A stretch of 53,823 nt of DNA from Streptomyces griseus (GTDB lineage: Bacteria; Bdellovibrionota; Bdellovibrionia; Bdellovibrionales; Bdellovibrionaceae), in contig CALQIT020000012.1 in the NCBI GenBank assembly GCA_943330705.2, positions 1 through 53,823 of the forward strand, read 5' to 3'. Under the pieces are notes generated by a model. The model was not told the DNA's origin and did no database searches. It worked only from the letters and a program-made list of their open reading frames with translations. Both the position numbers and the translations under genes were made by a program. This document shows, piece after piece, positions 24,811 to 33,674 of the stretch (position 1 is the stretch's first letter; each line of letters starts with the position of its first letter).

Positions 24811-25416
24811 CTACAAAAGGCCTTTGATCGCCTGGTATACATTTTCAGCGACGATCTCATGTCCTTTTTCGTTGGGATGTATTCCATCCGCTAGGTTAAG
24901 CTCTGGCCTGCCTGCTACTTGATCTAAAAGAAATGGAATAAAAGTCAGTTTAAATTTCTGCGCAAGCTTAGGAAAAAGCGAGCGAAAATCTTCGGTATAG
25001 GTTTTTCCATAATTCGGCGGCATTCGCATACCACACAGGACTACCTGAATTTTTTGATCTCTTGCCAGCTCTAAAACCTTAACTAAATTTGTTTCGGTGA
25101 CACTGACACTAAGGCCACGAAGGCCATCGTTGGCGCCCAAGGCGACGACAACCAATTCTGGTTTTTGCCTTAACTGCCACTTGAATCGAGAAAGAGCACT
25201 GGCCGTCGTCGAACCGCTGATGCTGGCATTGATAACCGTCCACTGCGCGCCTACGGTTTTGACTTTTATTTTTTTTTCCAGAAGGGAAGGGTAAGCTGAT
25301 TCTTTTGCCACCCCGTAACCTTCACTTATTGAATCGCCTAAAATCACCATTCTTTTTGAAGTTGCAAATGCAAAGTTAGTAAAATTTAGTAAAATAATTA
25401 GAATTAGAATTTTCAC
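24811..25416 (-). CDS. tesA: Periplasmic GDSL esterase/lysophospholipase (TesA type)
   Basis: 201 aa with a signal peptide (MKILILIILLNFTNFAFA). SGNH-hydrolase blocks are all present: GDSISEGYG (Ser), ISGSTT (Gly), ALGANDG (Asn), and DGIHPNEKGH with the Asp-x-x-His pair. It hydrolyses acyl esters or thioesters in the periplasm. It is the first gene of the tesA-ybbA-ybbP-sua5 run; in E. coli tesA and ybbAP are also neighbours, there divergent. Confidence 0.93.
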   Translation of the reverse strand: MKILILIILLNFTNFAFATSKRMVILGDSISEGYGVAKESAYPSLLEKKIKVKTVGAQWTVINASISGSTTASALSRFKWQLRQKPELVVVALGANDGLRGLSVSVTETNLVKVLELARDQKIQVVLCGMRMPPNYGKTYTEDFRSLFPKLAQKFKLTFIPFLLDQVAGRPELNLADGIHPNEKGHEIVAENVYQAIKGLL

Positions 25417-25492
25417 AGACAGTCAGTCTAATCGATTTGCAGGCAACAGGCATTATGTTGTTTGAAACAAATTTAGGAGTGGTCCAAACTAC

Positions 25493-25520
25493 AAAAAAAG
25501 GGCAGCCCGCTGGACCACCC
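25493..25520 (-). terminator. Rho-independent terminator of the RRM protein gene
   Basis: On the minus strand a 9-bp stem (GGGTGGTCC with GGGCTGCCC, including G-U pairs, 25500-25520) with a 3-nt loop is followed at once by seven T residues (25493-25499). It lies 30 bp after the stop of the gene at 25550. A wider dyad GTGGTCCA/TGGACCAC (25479-25486 with 25511-25518) also overlaps it. Confidence 0.75.
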
Positions 25521-25549
25521 TCTTTAAACTTAAAAAAAATGCAATAGCT

Positions 25550-25948
25550 TTAGTCGCGACCGTAACCGCCGCCGCCGCCGCCGCCGCCGCCACCGCGTCC
25601 ACCGCCACCACCGCGTCCACCACCACCGTAACCGCCGCCACCGCCGCGTCCGCCACCACCGAAGCCACCGCCGCGTCCGCCGCCGCCGCCTTCACGAGGG
25701 GCTTGGGGGCGAGCTTCAGAAACATTAATTGCCCGGCCGCCTAAATCAACGCCGTTCAACTTTTCCAAAGCTTGGATAGCTTGGTCATCGTTTGTCATTT
25801 CAACAAAACCAAAACCCTTGCTACGACCTGATTCACGGTCTGTAATTACGCGAGCTGATGAGACCTCGCCATATTTTTCGAATTCAGATTGAAGAACTGA
25901 ATCATCAACTGAATATGGTAAATTTCCTACGTACAACTTCTTAGCCAT
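25550..25948 (-). CDS. Glycine-rich RNA-binding protein (RRM)
   Basis: 132 aa from the ATG at 25948, chosen because AGGAGG precedes it; an in-frame upstream start at 25975 has none. Residues ~3-80 form one RRM with RNP2 LYVGNL and RNP1 KGFGFVEM. Residues ~88-132 are almost only Gly with Arg and Tyr (RGG/GYGG boxes). Such cyanobacterial- and Bdellovibrio-type proteins bind RNA and often respond to cold. The glycine codons make a GC-rich tract (25560-25690) unlike the surrounding DNA, prone to slippage. It is monocistronic, with its own terminator. Confidence 0.92.
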   Translation of the reverse strand: MAKKLYVGNLPYSVDDSVLQSEFEKYGEVSSARVITDRESGRSKGFGFVEMTNDDQAIQALEKLNGVDLGGRAINVSEARPQAPREGGGGGRGGGFGGGGRGGGGGYGGGGRGGGGGRGGGGGGGGGGYGRD

Positions 25949-26019
25949 GCTTCCTCCTGCAAACTTTCTCTTCAAGTACCTATACTGTTTTTAACAAACC
26001 CCAAATGGTTTTTCAACTT

Positions 26020-26505
26020 TTAAGCACGCATGTTGTCGAACTGGACAGGCACTGAAAAAGTTGAATTTTTTATAATCGACATTGTTTCTTGTAACTCATC
26101 GATACTTTTAGAGGTTACTCGAACTTTTTCATCCATCATCTGCGGCTGGACTTTTAGCTTAGTCTCTTTAATTATCTTAATGATATCTTTAGCAACTTCT
26201 TTTTCTAACCCCTGTACGAGCTTAACTTTCTGCCGAATCAAACGGCCACCGGCCAACTCAGGCTCTTCAAACTTCAGCGCACGAATATCAATGCCACGAC
26301 GATGCATTTTTGTTTGCAAAATATCTTTGATCGCACCCATTTTATAGTCATCATCGCCAATAATTATGATTTCTTTTTTGTCCCATTGAATCTCGCACTT
26401 GCTACCGCGAAAGTCATAGCGCGATTCAATCTCTTTACGAGCTTGATTAATGGCATTGTCGACTTCCTGCAGATTCAGTTGTGAAATAATATCAAACGAT
26501 GGCAT
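26020..26505 (-). CDS. yajQ: YajQ family nucleotide-binding protein
   Basis: 161 aa from MPSFDIISQLNLQEV, the canonical YajQ start; the frame also extends two codons to a TTG. It continues with ESRYDFRGSKCEI, IRALKFEEPE and VRVTSKSIDELQ, all typical. Some YajQ proteins bind cyclic di-GMP and act as regulators; binding here is inferred from family only. It is nine bases after slyD and likely co-transcribed. Confidence 0.93.
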   Translation of the reverse strand: MPSFDIISQLNLQEVDNAINQARKEIESRYDFRGSKCEIQWDKKEIIIIGDDDYKMGAIKDILQTKMHRRGIDIRALKFEEPELAGGRLIRQKVKLVQGLEKEVAKDIIKIIKETKLKVQPQMMDEKVRVTSKSIDELQETMSIIKNSTFSVPVQFDNMRA

Positions 26506-26520
26506 TTTCAAGACCCCGAT

Positions 26521-26988
26521 TCAATGATGATGTCCATCCCCATGATGAGCATGTCCATGCGATAATTCTTCTTTCGTGGCATTTCGAACAGCAATTATTT
26601 CTACTTCAAATTCTAAATCTTGTCCTGCCAAGGGATGATTTCCATCAAGGGTAATTGTGGTCTCGCTAATTTTATCGACGCGGACGACTTTGACGCTCTC
26701 TTGAAGTTGCAATTCTAAAAAACCGCCCACTTCAATTTTTAAATGGGCTAATTCTTCTTTTGGTACATCCATCACCATTTTTGGATCTGGTAGCCCGTAG
26801 GCATCCGCGGCTAACAGCTTGACGTTTCTCTTGTCGCCCACCTTCAAGTTTATGATTTGGGCCTCTAAGGCAGGAATAATCTGCTTTGCACCTTCCAGGA
26901 AGGCTAGTGGACTATTGTCCGAAGCATCCAGAGTTTGCCCCTGCGTGTCCCTTAAAGTGTAGTTAAAGCTTAATACGCGACGATCCAT
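26521..26988 (-). CDS. slyD: FKBP-type peptidyl-prolyl isomerase, SlyD-like
   Basis: 155 aa. The split FKBP domain with inserted flap is visible: LSFNYTLRDTQGQTLDAS, then PLAFLEGAKQIIPALE, AADAYGLPDPK, and the DGNHPLAGQDLEFEVEI return strand. The C-terminus is a short His-rich metal-binding tail (HGHAHHGDGHHH). It folds proteins by prolyl isomerisation and may deliver nickel. It is in a pair with yajQ. Confidence 0.93.
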   Translation of the reverse strand: MDRRVLSFNYTLRDTQGQTLDASDNSPLAFLEGAKQIIPALEAQIINLKVGDKRNVKLLAADAYGLPDPKMVMDVPKEELAHLKIEVGGFLELQLQESVKVVRVDKISETTITLDGNHPLAGQDLEFEVEIIAVRNATKEELSHGHAHHGDGHHH

Positions 26989-27087
26989 TAGAAGCTCCTT
27001 TTTTGGCTACCATAAACCATTCTTATAGTGCCTCATCAAGGGAAATCAACTTGAAAATGCCTAAAACAGAGGCGATGCTATAGTTGT

Positions 27088-27678
27088 ATGTTGGTAGATC
27101 CTGATCGGAGTCAAAAATCAGGCAATGGCAAGAAGGGTATCCATACTCTGGACACCAGTGTTACCCGCGCGCTGCTACTTAACGCAACCTACGAGCCACT
27201 GAAGATTATCAGCTGGCAAAGGGCCATTATACTATGGTTCCAAGGCAAAGTAGAAGTGCTCGAGTACCACAGCGTCTTTGCCCGCTCCGTTTGCTCTAGC
27301 TTTCAAATACCCAGCGTCCTGCGACTAAAAAACTATGTCCGTCCAAGAAACTTTGGTGTCGTTCGCTTTTGCCGCGAAAATGTTTATATCCGCGATAACT
27401 TCACCTGTCAGTATTGTAGCCACCAATTTCCTGTTCGAGTCCTAACCCTTGATCACGTAATTCCAGTTTCAAAATCGGGACCCAAATCCTGGACCAATGT
27501 TGTTGCTGCTTGTCGCGAATGCAATCAACGAAAAGGCAACAAAACTCCAAAAAGCGCTGGAATGCCATTGCTGCGAGAGCCCAAGGCCCCCAGCTGGCTA
27601 CCCGCCCAGGAACTTGATTCGCGCAGTAGCAAACTGCCGTCAAATTGGCTACAATACCTGCATTTCAAAGCAGGTTAG
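27088..27678 (+). CDS. HNH endonuclease family protein
   Basis: 196 aa. The N-terminal part (ALLLNATYEPLKIISWQRAI, then FQGKVEVLEYH) is typical of a widespread chromosomal HNH group. The ββα-metal core has CQYCS, LTLDHVIPVSKSG, NVVAACRECNQRKGNKTP, with the His-Asn-His and four zinc cysteines intact. Its natural role is unknown; it may cut or repair DNA. A TATAGT -10-like box lies four bases before the first ATG, so the message may be nearly leaderless or the true start later. The next gene follows after one base. Confidence 0.85.
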   Translation: MLVDPDRSQKSGNGKKGIHTLDTSVTRALLLNATYEPLKIISWQRAIILWFQGKVEVLEYHSVFARSVCSSFQIPSVLRLKNYVRPRNFGVVRFCRENVYIRDNFTCQYCSHQFPVRVLTLDHVIPVSKSGPKSWTNVVAACRECNQRKGNKTPKSAGMPLLREPKAPSWLPAQELDSRSSKLPSNWLQYLHFKAG

Positions 27679-27679
27679 C

Positions 27680-28141
27680 ATGTTGCCGTCGATCCAAATT
27701 AAAATTATCACTGCGCCAGAAACCTGGCCGCTACGGCGCCAGCTTTTACGCCCCTTCGATGTCCTCGAAAGCTGCAAGTATCCTGACGATTTGGCATTTG
27801 CCACATTTCATTTCGGAGCCTTTGATTCAAAAAGTCTAATTGGAATTGCCTCATTTTCTGCTGAAATATGCCGCCAAAGATCTGCCCGCAATCCATTTCG
27901 ACTTCGCGGAATGGCGACCTTGCCATCGCTGCGAAAACAAGGGATCGGCCGTGCCCTTGTCCAGTCGGGGATCCAAGAGCTTTTAACCAGAAAATCTGAC
28001 CTGCTTTGGTTCAATGCCCGTGAGCTTGCTTTTGCCTTCTACGAAAGACTTGGTTTTCTTTATAGCAGTGAATTATTTGATATTCCAGGATCAGGTCCAC
28101 ACAAAGTCATGTACAACTACCTAGAGTCTCGTTTACCTTGA
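27680..28141 (+). CDS. GNAT family N-acetyltransferase
   Basis: 153 aa from the ATG at 27680, placed one base after the HNH stop; the frame extends upstream only as an overlap. It has the acetyl-CoA pyrophosphate loop LRKQGIGRALV after a beta-strand LRGMATLP, and the late FYERLGFLY motif. The acceptor is unknown. An IASFSAE strand and the group of arginines before the loop fit the family. It belongs to the same run as the HNH and deaminase-like genes. Confidence 0.85.
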   Translation: MLPSIQIKIITAPETWPLRRQLLRPFDVLESCKYPDDLAFATFHFGAFDSKSLIGIASFSAEICRQRSARNPFRLRGMATLPSLRKQGIGRALVQSGIQELLTRKSDLLWFNARELAFAFYERLGFLYSSELFDIPGSGPHKVMYNYLESRLP

Positions 28142-28147
28142 ACAATA

Positions 28148-29788
28148 ATGAATACGGTAATGGAAAATGGCGCCCACAAGATTCTGCTCAAGCATTTGAT
28201 CAAAACCATCAGTGAGACCAATGGGATCGCTCTGGTCGATACACTTAAGCTTTTGGCCAATAGTGAACTTAAAGAAGAAAGCCGGCGGGCCCATGAGCTG
28301 ATCGAAAGCTTTCGCAAACTTATTTCGCTGTTTCAGCAAAATGAAGCGAAAATTCAACACTTGCTTGAACACCCAGTGAGCCATGCCTTGTCGGACTTCT
28401 TTCGACTTTTTCCACTAAAGTATCATGAAGAACATATTCATTTAACCGGCGCACTGACTGCTGAATTTATTTTTCCAAGACTGCAAAAACTGATCGAAGG
28501 TCCACATAGCGCCCTGTATGAGAAAAAAATTAAAGAGGTTTATGGCCCTGAAGCTTGGCCGATTCGTTCGGCTGATGACGTCGATCGTCTGATTCGTCTA
28601 AAGGAAAATGAAGGTTTTCTAACTTACCTTAAAATTCTTTATTTACCAAAATTAATTCTTGTCAATCGAGAAGCACACGCTGCTAGTGCCTACCATTTGG
28701 CGAGCGAACTTTTTAACAAATACAATGTCGGCAAAGTGCGCTTGAAGTTTTCACTCAGTCGAGCTTCTAGCAATTCAATCGAGCAAATCCCAGGTGCAGA
28801 CGAGGTCTCTGCTGAAGACGTTTTGTTGGGTCTTTACGAAGGCTTTAAGAAGTTTCAGGATGAACACCCAGCCTTTGCCTTTGTTTTGTCGCCTTCCTTT
28901 CGCAAAGAAGCAAATTTTTTTGATGCACAAAAATACAAAACTAGAAAAGAGCACTTCGAAGCACAAGTGGATGAAATTGTTCGCATGATTGATAAGTTTC
29001 CATTCCTTGCAAAACATGTGACAGACGTCGATACGGTCGGCAGCGAAAATGATTTGTATCGCAAAGAGCACTTCAATGAATTTCAAAAGGGATTTCGTAA
29101 ACTTCAATACCGCGGATTTAAAATTCGCTCCCACCATGGGGAAACTTTCCATACTCTAAAAAAGGGAATTCAAGCCGTTGATAACGCGATGAATATCTGG
29201 CACATCGATACCCTGGAACATGGGCTTAGTTTGGGCATTAATCCAAATTTTTATTTTCATCGCATTTATCAACGGGCACATGCAAAAAATTTACTACGCG
29301 AGCCCATCACTGCAAAAGATTCCGACTATAACGAGCTGGTTGCGCTTGATTGGGGAAAAAACGGAAATGTTTTGGAAAAGATTTTGGCCGGCCAAACCCT
29401 GACCGAAGCCGAGAACACTTTTTTCGTCAAAGCCAAGTTTCATACGGCTCGGGAAGTTGAACATTACCAACATGATGTCCTTAATAGAATGATCCAAAAA
29501 GGGGTCTCATTGGTTTCTTTACCCTCGTCCAATAACAAGCTAACGGGTCAATTTGAAGATCATAAAGACCATCCTTTTTCCTGGTGGGAAAAAAAGGGCG
29601 TGCAGCTAGGACTTGGAACCGATAATTTTGTTACCCTCAATACCAATTATATTCAGGAAATGCTGATTATTTTGTATACCGATTCTGCGGACTTAAAGAT
29701 CACAAAACTTTTAATGGTGACAACTGGCGAAAATCGCAGACCCTACATAAGCCATCTTTTTTGGACCATGAGAAAGTTGAAATTTTAA
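28148..29788 (+). CDS. Adenosine deaminase-like metal hydrolase
   Basis: 546 aa, longer than classic adenosine deaminases (~340). A ~90-residue helical N-terminal extension precedes the metal site EEHIHLTGA (His96, His98). Later landmarks are SHHGE (catalytic Glu), DTLEHG (His), SLPSSNNKL and LGTDNF (metal Asp). All parts of the TIM-barrel active site are thus present. Inserts in the barrel make the substrate uncertain: adenosine, or another purine or nucleotide. It ends exactly where the AmpG-like gene begins, so they are coupled. Confidence 0.8.
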   Translation: MNTVMENGAHKILLKHLIKTISETNGIALVDTLKLLANSELKEESRRAHELIESFRKLISLFQQNEAKIQHLLEHPVSHALSDFFRLFPLKYHEEHIHLTGALTAEFIFPRLQKLIEGPHSALYEKKIKEVYGPEAWPIRSADDVDRLIRLKENEGFLTYLKILYLPKLILVNREAHAASAYHLASELFNKYNVGKVRLKFSLSRASSNSIEQIPGADEVSAEDVLLGLYEGFKKFQDEHPAFAFVLSPSFRKEANFFDAQKYKTRKEHFEAQVDEIVRMIDKFPFLAKHVTDVDTVGSENDLYRKEHFNEFQKGFRKLQYRGFKIRSHHGETFHTLKKGIQAVDNAMNIWHIDTLEHGLSLGINPNFYFHRIYQRAHAKNLLREPITAKDSDYNELVALDWGKNGNVLEKILAGQTLTEAENTFFVKAKFHTAREVEHYQHDVLNRMIQKGVSLVSLPSSNNKLTGQFEDHKDHPFSWWEKKGVQLGLGTDNFVTLNTNYIQEMLIILYTDSADLKITKLLMVTTGENRRPYISHLFWTMRKLKF

Positions 29789-31138
29789 ATGGCTCACTCG
29801 GTGAAAGACACCTTCAGAGCTCTCAAAGATAGAAAAATGTTGTATCTATTGGTCCTGGGGATGTCTTCAGGACTGCCATTTGCTTTGACCCTGGGAACCC
29901 TGCAGGCCTGGATGAAAGATTCCAGTATTGATTTAAAAACCATTGGTTTGTTTGCATTTCTTCGATTGCCTTTTTCGTTGAAATTTTTGTGGTCACCTTT
30001 GATGGATCGCTTCAGCCCGCCTTTTTTAGATCGTCGTCGCGGTTGGGTTTTTATTACCCAAGGGTTATTGGCCTTGGCCATTTTTGGTATGGGCCTATCC
30101 GATCCCGCGACCCAGTTAAAACAACTTTTGATTCTAACTTTGCTTTGCAATTTCTTTGCAGCCAGTCAGGATATTGTTTTAGATGCCTATCGCCGTGAAG
30201 TTTTGAAAGAAGAAGAACTCGGTCTAGGGGTCGGGGTTTTTGTAAATGGATATATTATTGCTTTTCGCTATATTTCGGGTGCCTTGGCACTAATACTTTC
30301 CAGCTACATTTCCTGGGGTAGCATTTATATTTTTATGGCCTCTTTGGTTGGATTATTTATGGTGACTACCTGGTTTGCACCGATGGTTCACGCCGAACAC
30401 CAAGCTCCAAAATCATTGAAAGAATCATTTATTGAGCCCTTGCGGGAATACTTTGGCCGACCTGAAGCCTTTACTGTGCTTGCTTTTATTGTGCTCTATA
30501 AACTAGGTGATACAATGGCTGGGACCATGACTTTGCCCTTTATTTTAGAAACGGGCTTCAGTCGTGAAGAGTACGTCGCCATTGTAAAAGTATGGGGTCC
30601 ATTGGCGACAATTCTTGGCGGAGTTATGGGTGGCCATTATGCTTTGAAACTTGGCATTGTCCGTTCGTTGTGGATCATGGGATTTTTACAGGCACTTTCT
30701 ACAGCTTTTTTTGCCGCTCTTCATTGGACTGGAAAAAGTAACATTGCCTTGGCGGCAATTGTTGGCTTTGAAAATCTAACCGCACAAATGGGCACCGCCG
30801 CCTATGCGGCCTATATGGGATCGATTTCCAATGTTCGATTTACGGCAACTCAGTATGCACTGCTTTCAAGCTTGATGGCAGTCCCAGGAGTCATCTTTGC
30901 ATCGCGCACAGGAATTCTTGCTACTGGACTAGGATGGACTAATTTTTTCTTGATTTGCGCTCTGTCGGCAGCCCCGGGAATGTTTTTGATTCCAATGTTG
31001 ACCCAGCATCAAACCCAAGGTTTTAAAAACTTTGCCCGTGTTTCAATTATTTCAATTGGCGTTTTAGCCGGCGCTTACGCCTTAGTCGCAAGTGGATGGG
31101 ACATACTTAAAATGTTTATTCCAAATCCGACCAATTAG
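29789..31138 (+). CDS. ampG: AmpG-like MFS permease
   Basis: 449 aa, about 12 hydrophobic helices. The N-terminal LLVLGMSSGLPFALTLGTLQAWM, LRLPFSLKFLWSPLMDRF and ASQDIVLDAYRRE segments are hallmarks of AmpG, the inner-membrane importer of anhydromuropeptides from cell-wall turnover. The start codon touches the preceding stop. In a predator it could take up prey wall fragments; in any bacterium it recycles its own. Confidence 0.88.
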   Translation: MAHSVKDTFRALKDRKMLYLLVLGMSSGLPFALTLGTLQAWMKDSSIDLKTIGLFAFLRLPFSLKFLWSPLMDRFSPPFLDRRRGWVFITQGLLALAIFGMGLSDPATQLKQLLILTLLCNFFAASQDIVLDAYRREVLKEEELGLGVGVFVNGYIIAFRYISGALALILSSYISWGSIYIFMASLVGLFMVTTWFAPMVHAEHQAPKSLKESFIEPLREYFGRPEAFTVLAFIVLYKLGDTMAGTMTLPFILETGFSREEYVAIVKVWGPLATILGGVMGGHYALKLGIVRSLWIMGFLQALSTAFFAALHWTGKSNIALAAIVGFENLTAQMGTAAYAAYMGSISNVRFTATQYALLSSLMAVPGVIFASRTGILATGLGWTNFFLICALSAAPGMFLIPMLTQHQTQGFKNFARVSIISIGVLAGAYALVASGWDILKMFIPNPTN

Positions 31139-31205
31139 CAGCTGCGCTGTGGTAAATTGGTCCAGATGGGGTCCATTTAGTAAAGTATTTTGCTAAGATT
31201 CCAAT

Positions 31206-31577
31206 ATGCGTTTTTGCTGCTTCTATATATTTTGGCTTCTTTTGCTGGGCTACTCAGGTCCAGTACAGGCGCAGGTGCAGACCCCTCCGCAAGCGGCAAA
31301 GATTGATACAATTGTTAATGCTTGTATTCAGGCAAACTCAAAGGACAAAATCTGCGAGGCATTGGTTGAGCTAAAGCAAATTGGCGATGACGCAATCGAG
31401 ATTATCAAAAACTATTATGACCTCTCGCCACGTGATTACGCTTTTCTGACTGCGGTCAATGTCATCGTCCAAGGCCGCTTTCGGATCAGAGCAAAATCGC
31501 AACTGATTCCTAAGGCCACAGATATCTATGATATTCGCAAGGACCAATTTTTGTACCTTATTGAATTGAGCTTTTAA
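31206..31577 (+). CDS. Secreted protein of unknown function
   Basis: 123 aa with a signal peptide (FYIFWLLLLGYSGPVQA, cleavage before QVQ). The mature part is helical (DTIVNACIQANSKDKICEAL, VELKQIGDDAIEIIKNYYDL), with two Cys that could pair. No family seen. It converges with the large regulator gene, four bases apart at the stops. Confidence 0.6.
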   Translation: MRFCCFYIFWLLLLGYSGPVQAQVQTPPQAAKIDTIVNACIQANSKDKICEALVELKQIGDDAIEIIKNYYDLSPRDYAFLTAVNVIVQGRFRIRAKSQLIPKATDIYDIRKDQFLYLIELSF

Positions 31578-31580
31578 GAT

Positions 31581-33563
31581 TTACTTTTGTTCTTTGGTGC
31601 TGATGTAAAGATCGCGGATCCATACGCGAATCTTTTTTAGAAACAGCTCAGTAACTCCAAAGAATATAAAATGTGCTTGAAAATTATTAGGCTTATCCTT
31701 TTCTTGGCTTTTTACTTCTTCGATAAAATTGAGTTTTGCACGTAACTCTGGATCTCCAACTTTATAAGGGAGCCATAGTAAGAACTCGCGAAATATTTTT
31801 AGGCCAGGATTTTTTTCTATTTCAACAACAACACCAGCCTCTGATACCTCGATCAATTGCACAGGAGTGGACTCTTTGATCAGCTCTATGGTGTTAACGG
31901 CTATCACAATTATGCTTTCGCCTTTCTTCTTCATGTGGGGAAACCAGATACTCATCTTTTGATTCAAGTAGGCTCGATCAACTGGTTTTTCTAAAATATC
32001 CATAGCAATTTTGCCGATGTCCCTCTTTTGTTCATCGTTATAAGGTTCTTTATTTAAAATAATTGTGCGTGGTAGATTTCCATTTTTCTTCATCTGCTCT
32101 AGCACTGGCTCCCAGCGCTCTGCGGCAGGACTGCAAACATATTTACTGCTGATAAAAAGGCCATGGATGTTCTGAGGAATTCGGCTGCCTTTTCGAAGAA
32201 AATCGATCATTTCATCTTTACTCAGCTCTCGAATCTTGATTTTTAATAAACTTTCGCGGCGGCTGACATCTAAGAATTTAATAAAAAATTGTTCATTCCG
32301 AACGGTTACGCAAAAAGTATAATCACCAGGAATTATTTTTTCGATAGAACCACTTATAACTTTTGCATACAGTGCCCTCTGGGGCTCATCTAAACCATTG
32401 TATAACCACGCACCAAGGCGCTTCAGTTCAGAGTCAACTAAACCAAAAAGACAAACTGGGTCCTTTCTTTCTGGATCGATTCCAATATAGATCTTGGTGT
32501 TAATGTCAAAATGTAGCACCAAGTCTGGAACGGAGGCTGGCAAGGCCCTAAGAGTTTCGTCCCTTTGCTGAATGGCTCGGGCTGGATCAAAATCCAAAAA
32601 AAATGTAGCATAGTGATTGTAATGGATTACATTTCCACCAATGTAGGATGTCTTTAAATAGTCAACAAGACCACCAGGTGCATGCTCGTCTTCATCAACT
32701 ACAATAAAGTTGTACTCTGCTTTTTTTGGACTATCGGCATGCTGCCATTTCCAGGCTAGCTGGGCCTCTTTTGGATTTCTAACCCGCTTTCGGATTAGGG
32801 ATATTTGTTTTTGACTGAGATCAAAAAAATTGTAAGTCGCATTGAAATATCCGGGGTCGATGGGGTGACCTGTAATACCTGTACAAATCGCAAATACTGA
32901 ACCTTCTGTTTCGGAAGTCCAGGATGTACCATAGAACTTAGAAAGAGTAAGAACCGGAATTTCTTTTTCAACTTTAGCAACAAAGCCAACATCCGAAATA
33001 GCCTCAATGACTATGTCTTGTAACATTTCAATTTTGGCAGATGTTTTCTGCTGTGCAATTTCGTGATCCTCGGCCGGGGCAATGTGACCATCCAGTGCGT
33101 AGGCAAGGTGTTCGCGCAACATCAAACGATCAAACGGCTTGTAGATCACGTTTGTGATTACCGATTCTTCAAGCTGCTTCATCTTGATATTTGATCCTTC
33201 AAAGGCAGTAATTACTATGGCCGTATCGCCGCCCTCAGGATTGATTTGTTTTTGCGCAAACAAGTCTTTTGTCTTTTTCAAAAGTCCAAGTTGTGCAATG
33301 CCCAGGAACTCAACACGCGATACAATTAGACTAAGATGATCCGACTCATCAAATGAAACCTGAACCAAATTTATGTAATCAGGTTTTTTACCCGCCGAAT
33401 TTAAAGTCGGCTTGCCATTTACCATTAAGTCTTTAACCCAGTCGGCAAACTGATCTAAGTGGTCAAACAGTCGAATTTGAAGATTTGGATTGATGCGAAA
33501 CAATGCGTCGACAATTTCTCGCTGAAATTTCAAATCATCTTCCAATACAAATACGTACCGCAT
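31581..33563 (-). CDS. Receiver-like regulator with PilZ-like C-terminus
   Basis: 660 aa, no signal peptide. The N-terminus (1-160) has CheY-like landmarks: acidic pair in VFVLEDD, a TAIVITAF strand (Thr/Ser site) and the IYKPFD Lys-Pro. It contains an insertion and shows no clear phospho-acceptor Asp in strand 3 (INLVQVSFDE). The centre (~200-560) is long and unassigned. The C-terminal part (TPVQLIEVSEAGVVVEIEKN) resembles a PilZ strand, which would suggest cyclic-di-GMP binding. The nearby yajQ is consistent with, but does not prove, such signalling. Atypical signalling protein; partners not visible. Confidence 0.55.
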   Translation of the reverse strand: MRYVFVLEDDLKFQREIVDALFRINPNLQIRLFDHLDQFADWVKDLMVNGKPTLNSAGKKPDYINLVQVSFDESDHLSLIVSRVEFLGIAQLGLLKKTKDLFAQKQINPEGGDTAIVITAFEGSNIKMKQLEESVITNVIYKPFDRLMLREHLAYALDGHIAPAEDHEIAQQKTSAKIEMLQDIVIEAISDVGFVAKVEKEIPVLTLSKFYGTSWTSETEGSVFAICTGITGHPIDPGYFNATYNFFDLSQKQISLIRKRVRNPKEAQLAWKWQHADSPKKAEYNFIVVDEDEHAPGGLVDYLKTSYIGGNVIHYNHYATFFLDFDPARAIQQRDETLRALPASVPDLVLHFDINTKIYIGIDPERKDPVCLFGLVDSELKRLGAWLYNGLDEPQRALYAKVISGSIEKIIPGDYTFCVTVRNEQFFIKFLDVSRRESLLKIKIRELSKDEMIDFLRKGSRIPQNIHGLFISSKYVCSPAAERWEPVLEQMKKNGNLPRTIILNKEPYNDEQKRDIGKIAMDILEKPVDRAYLNQKMSIWFPHMKKKGESIIVIAVNTIELIKESTPVQLIEVSEAGVVVEIEKNPGLKIFREFLLWLPYKVGDPELRAKLNFIEEVKSQEKDKPNNFQAHFIFFGVTELFLKKIRVWIRDLYISTKEQK

Positions 33564-33674
33564 CAGATTGCCTCTGAATAATATTATAACCTAATTTACT
33601 GAAAAAATTTCAAGTTTGTGTCATTTCAGGACTATCTTCAGACTTGCCGGTCCAAGGCCTGGCAAAGATTATTA

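Noticed and set aside
24801-24887. N-terminal extension of the YbbA frame
   Set aside because: It runs into tesA; the internal ATG at 24800 gives the standard start.
25560-25690. Possible CRISPR or satellite array in the GC-rich tract
   Set aside because: The periodicity is that of GGN codons inside a real gene; no repeat-spacer pattern is present. No CRISPR array was seen anywhere in the window.
25489-25725. Ala/Val-rich frame opposite the glycine codons
   Set aside because: It is a by-product of the repeated glycine codons of the RRM protein gene.
27497-27679. Long N-terminal extension of the acetyltransferase
   Set aside because: It lies within the HNH gene in another frame; the ATG at 27680 has the right place and gives a normal GNAT length.
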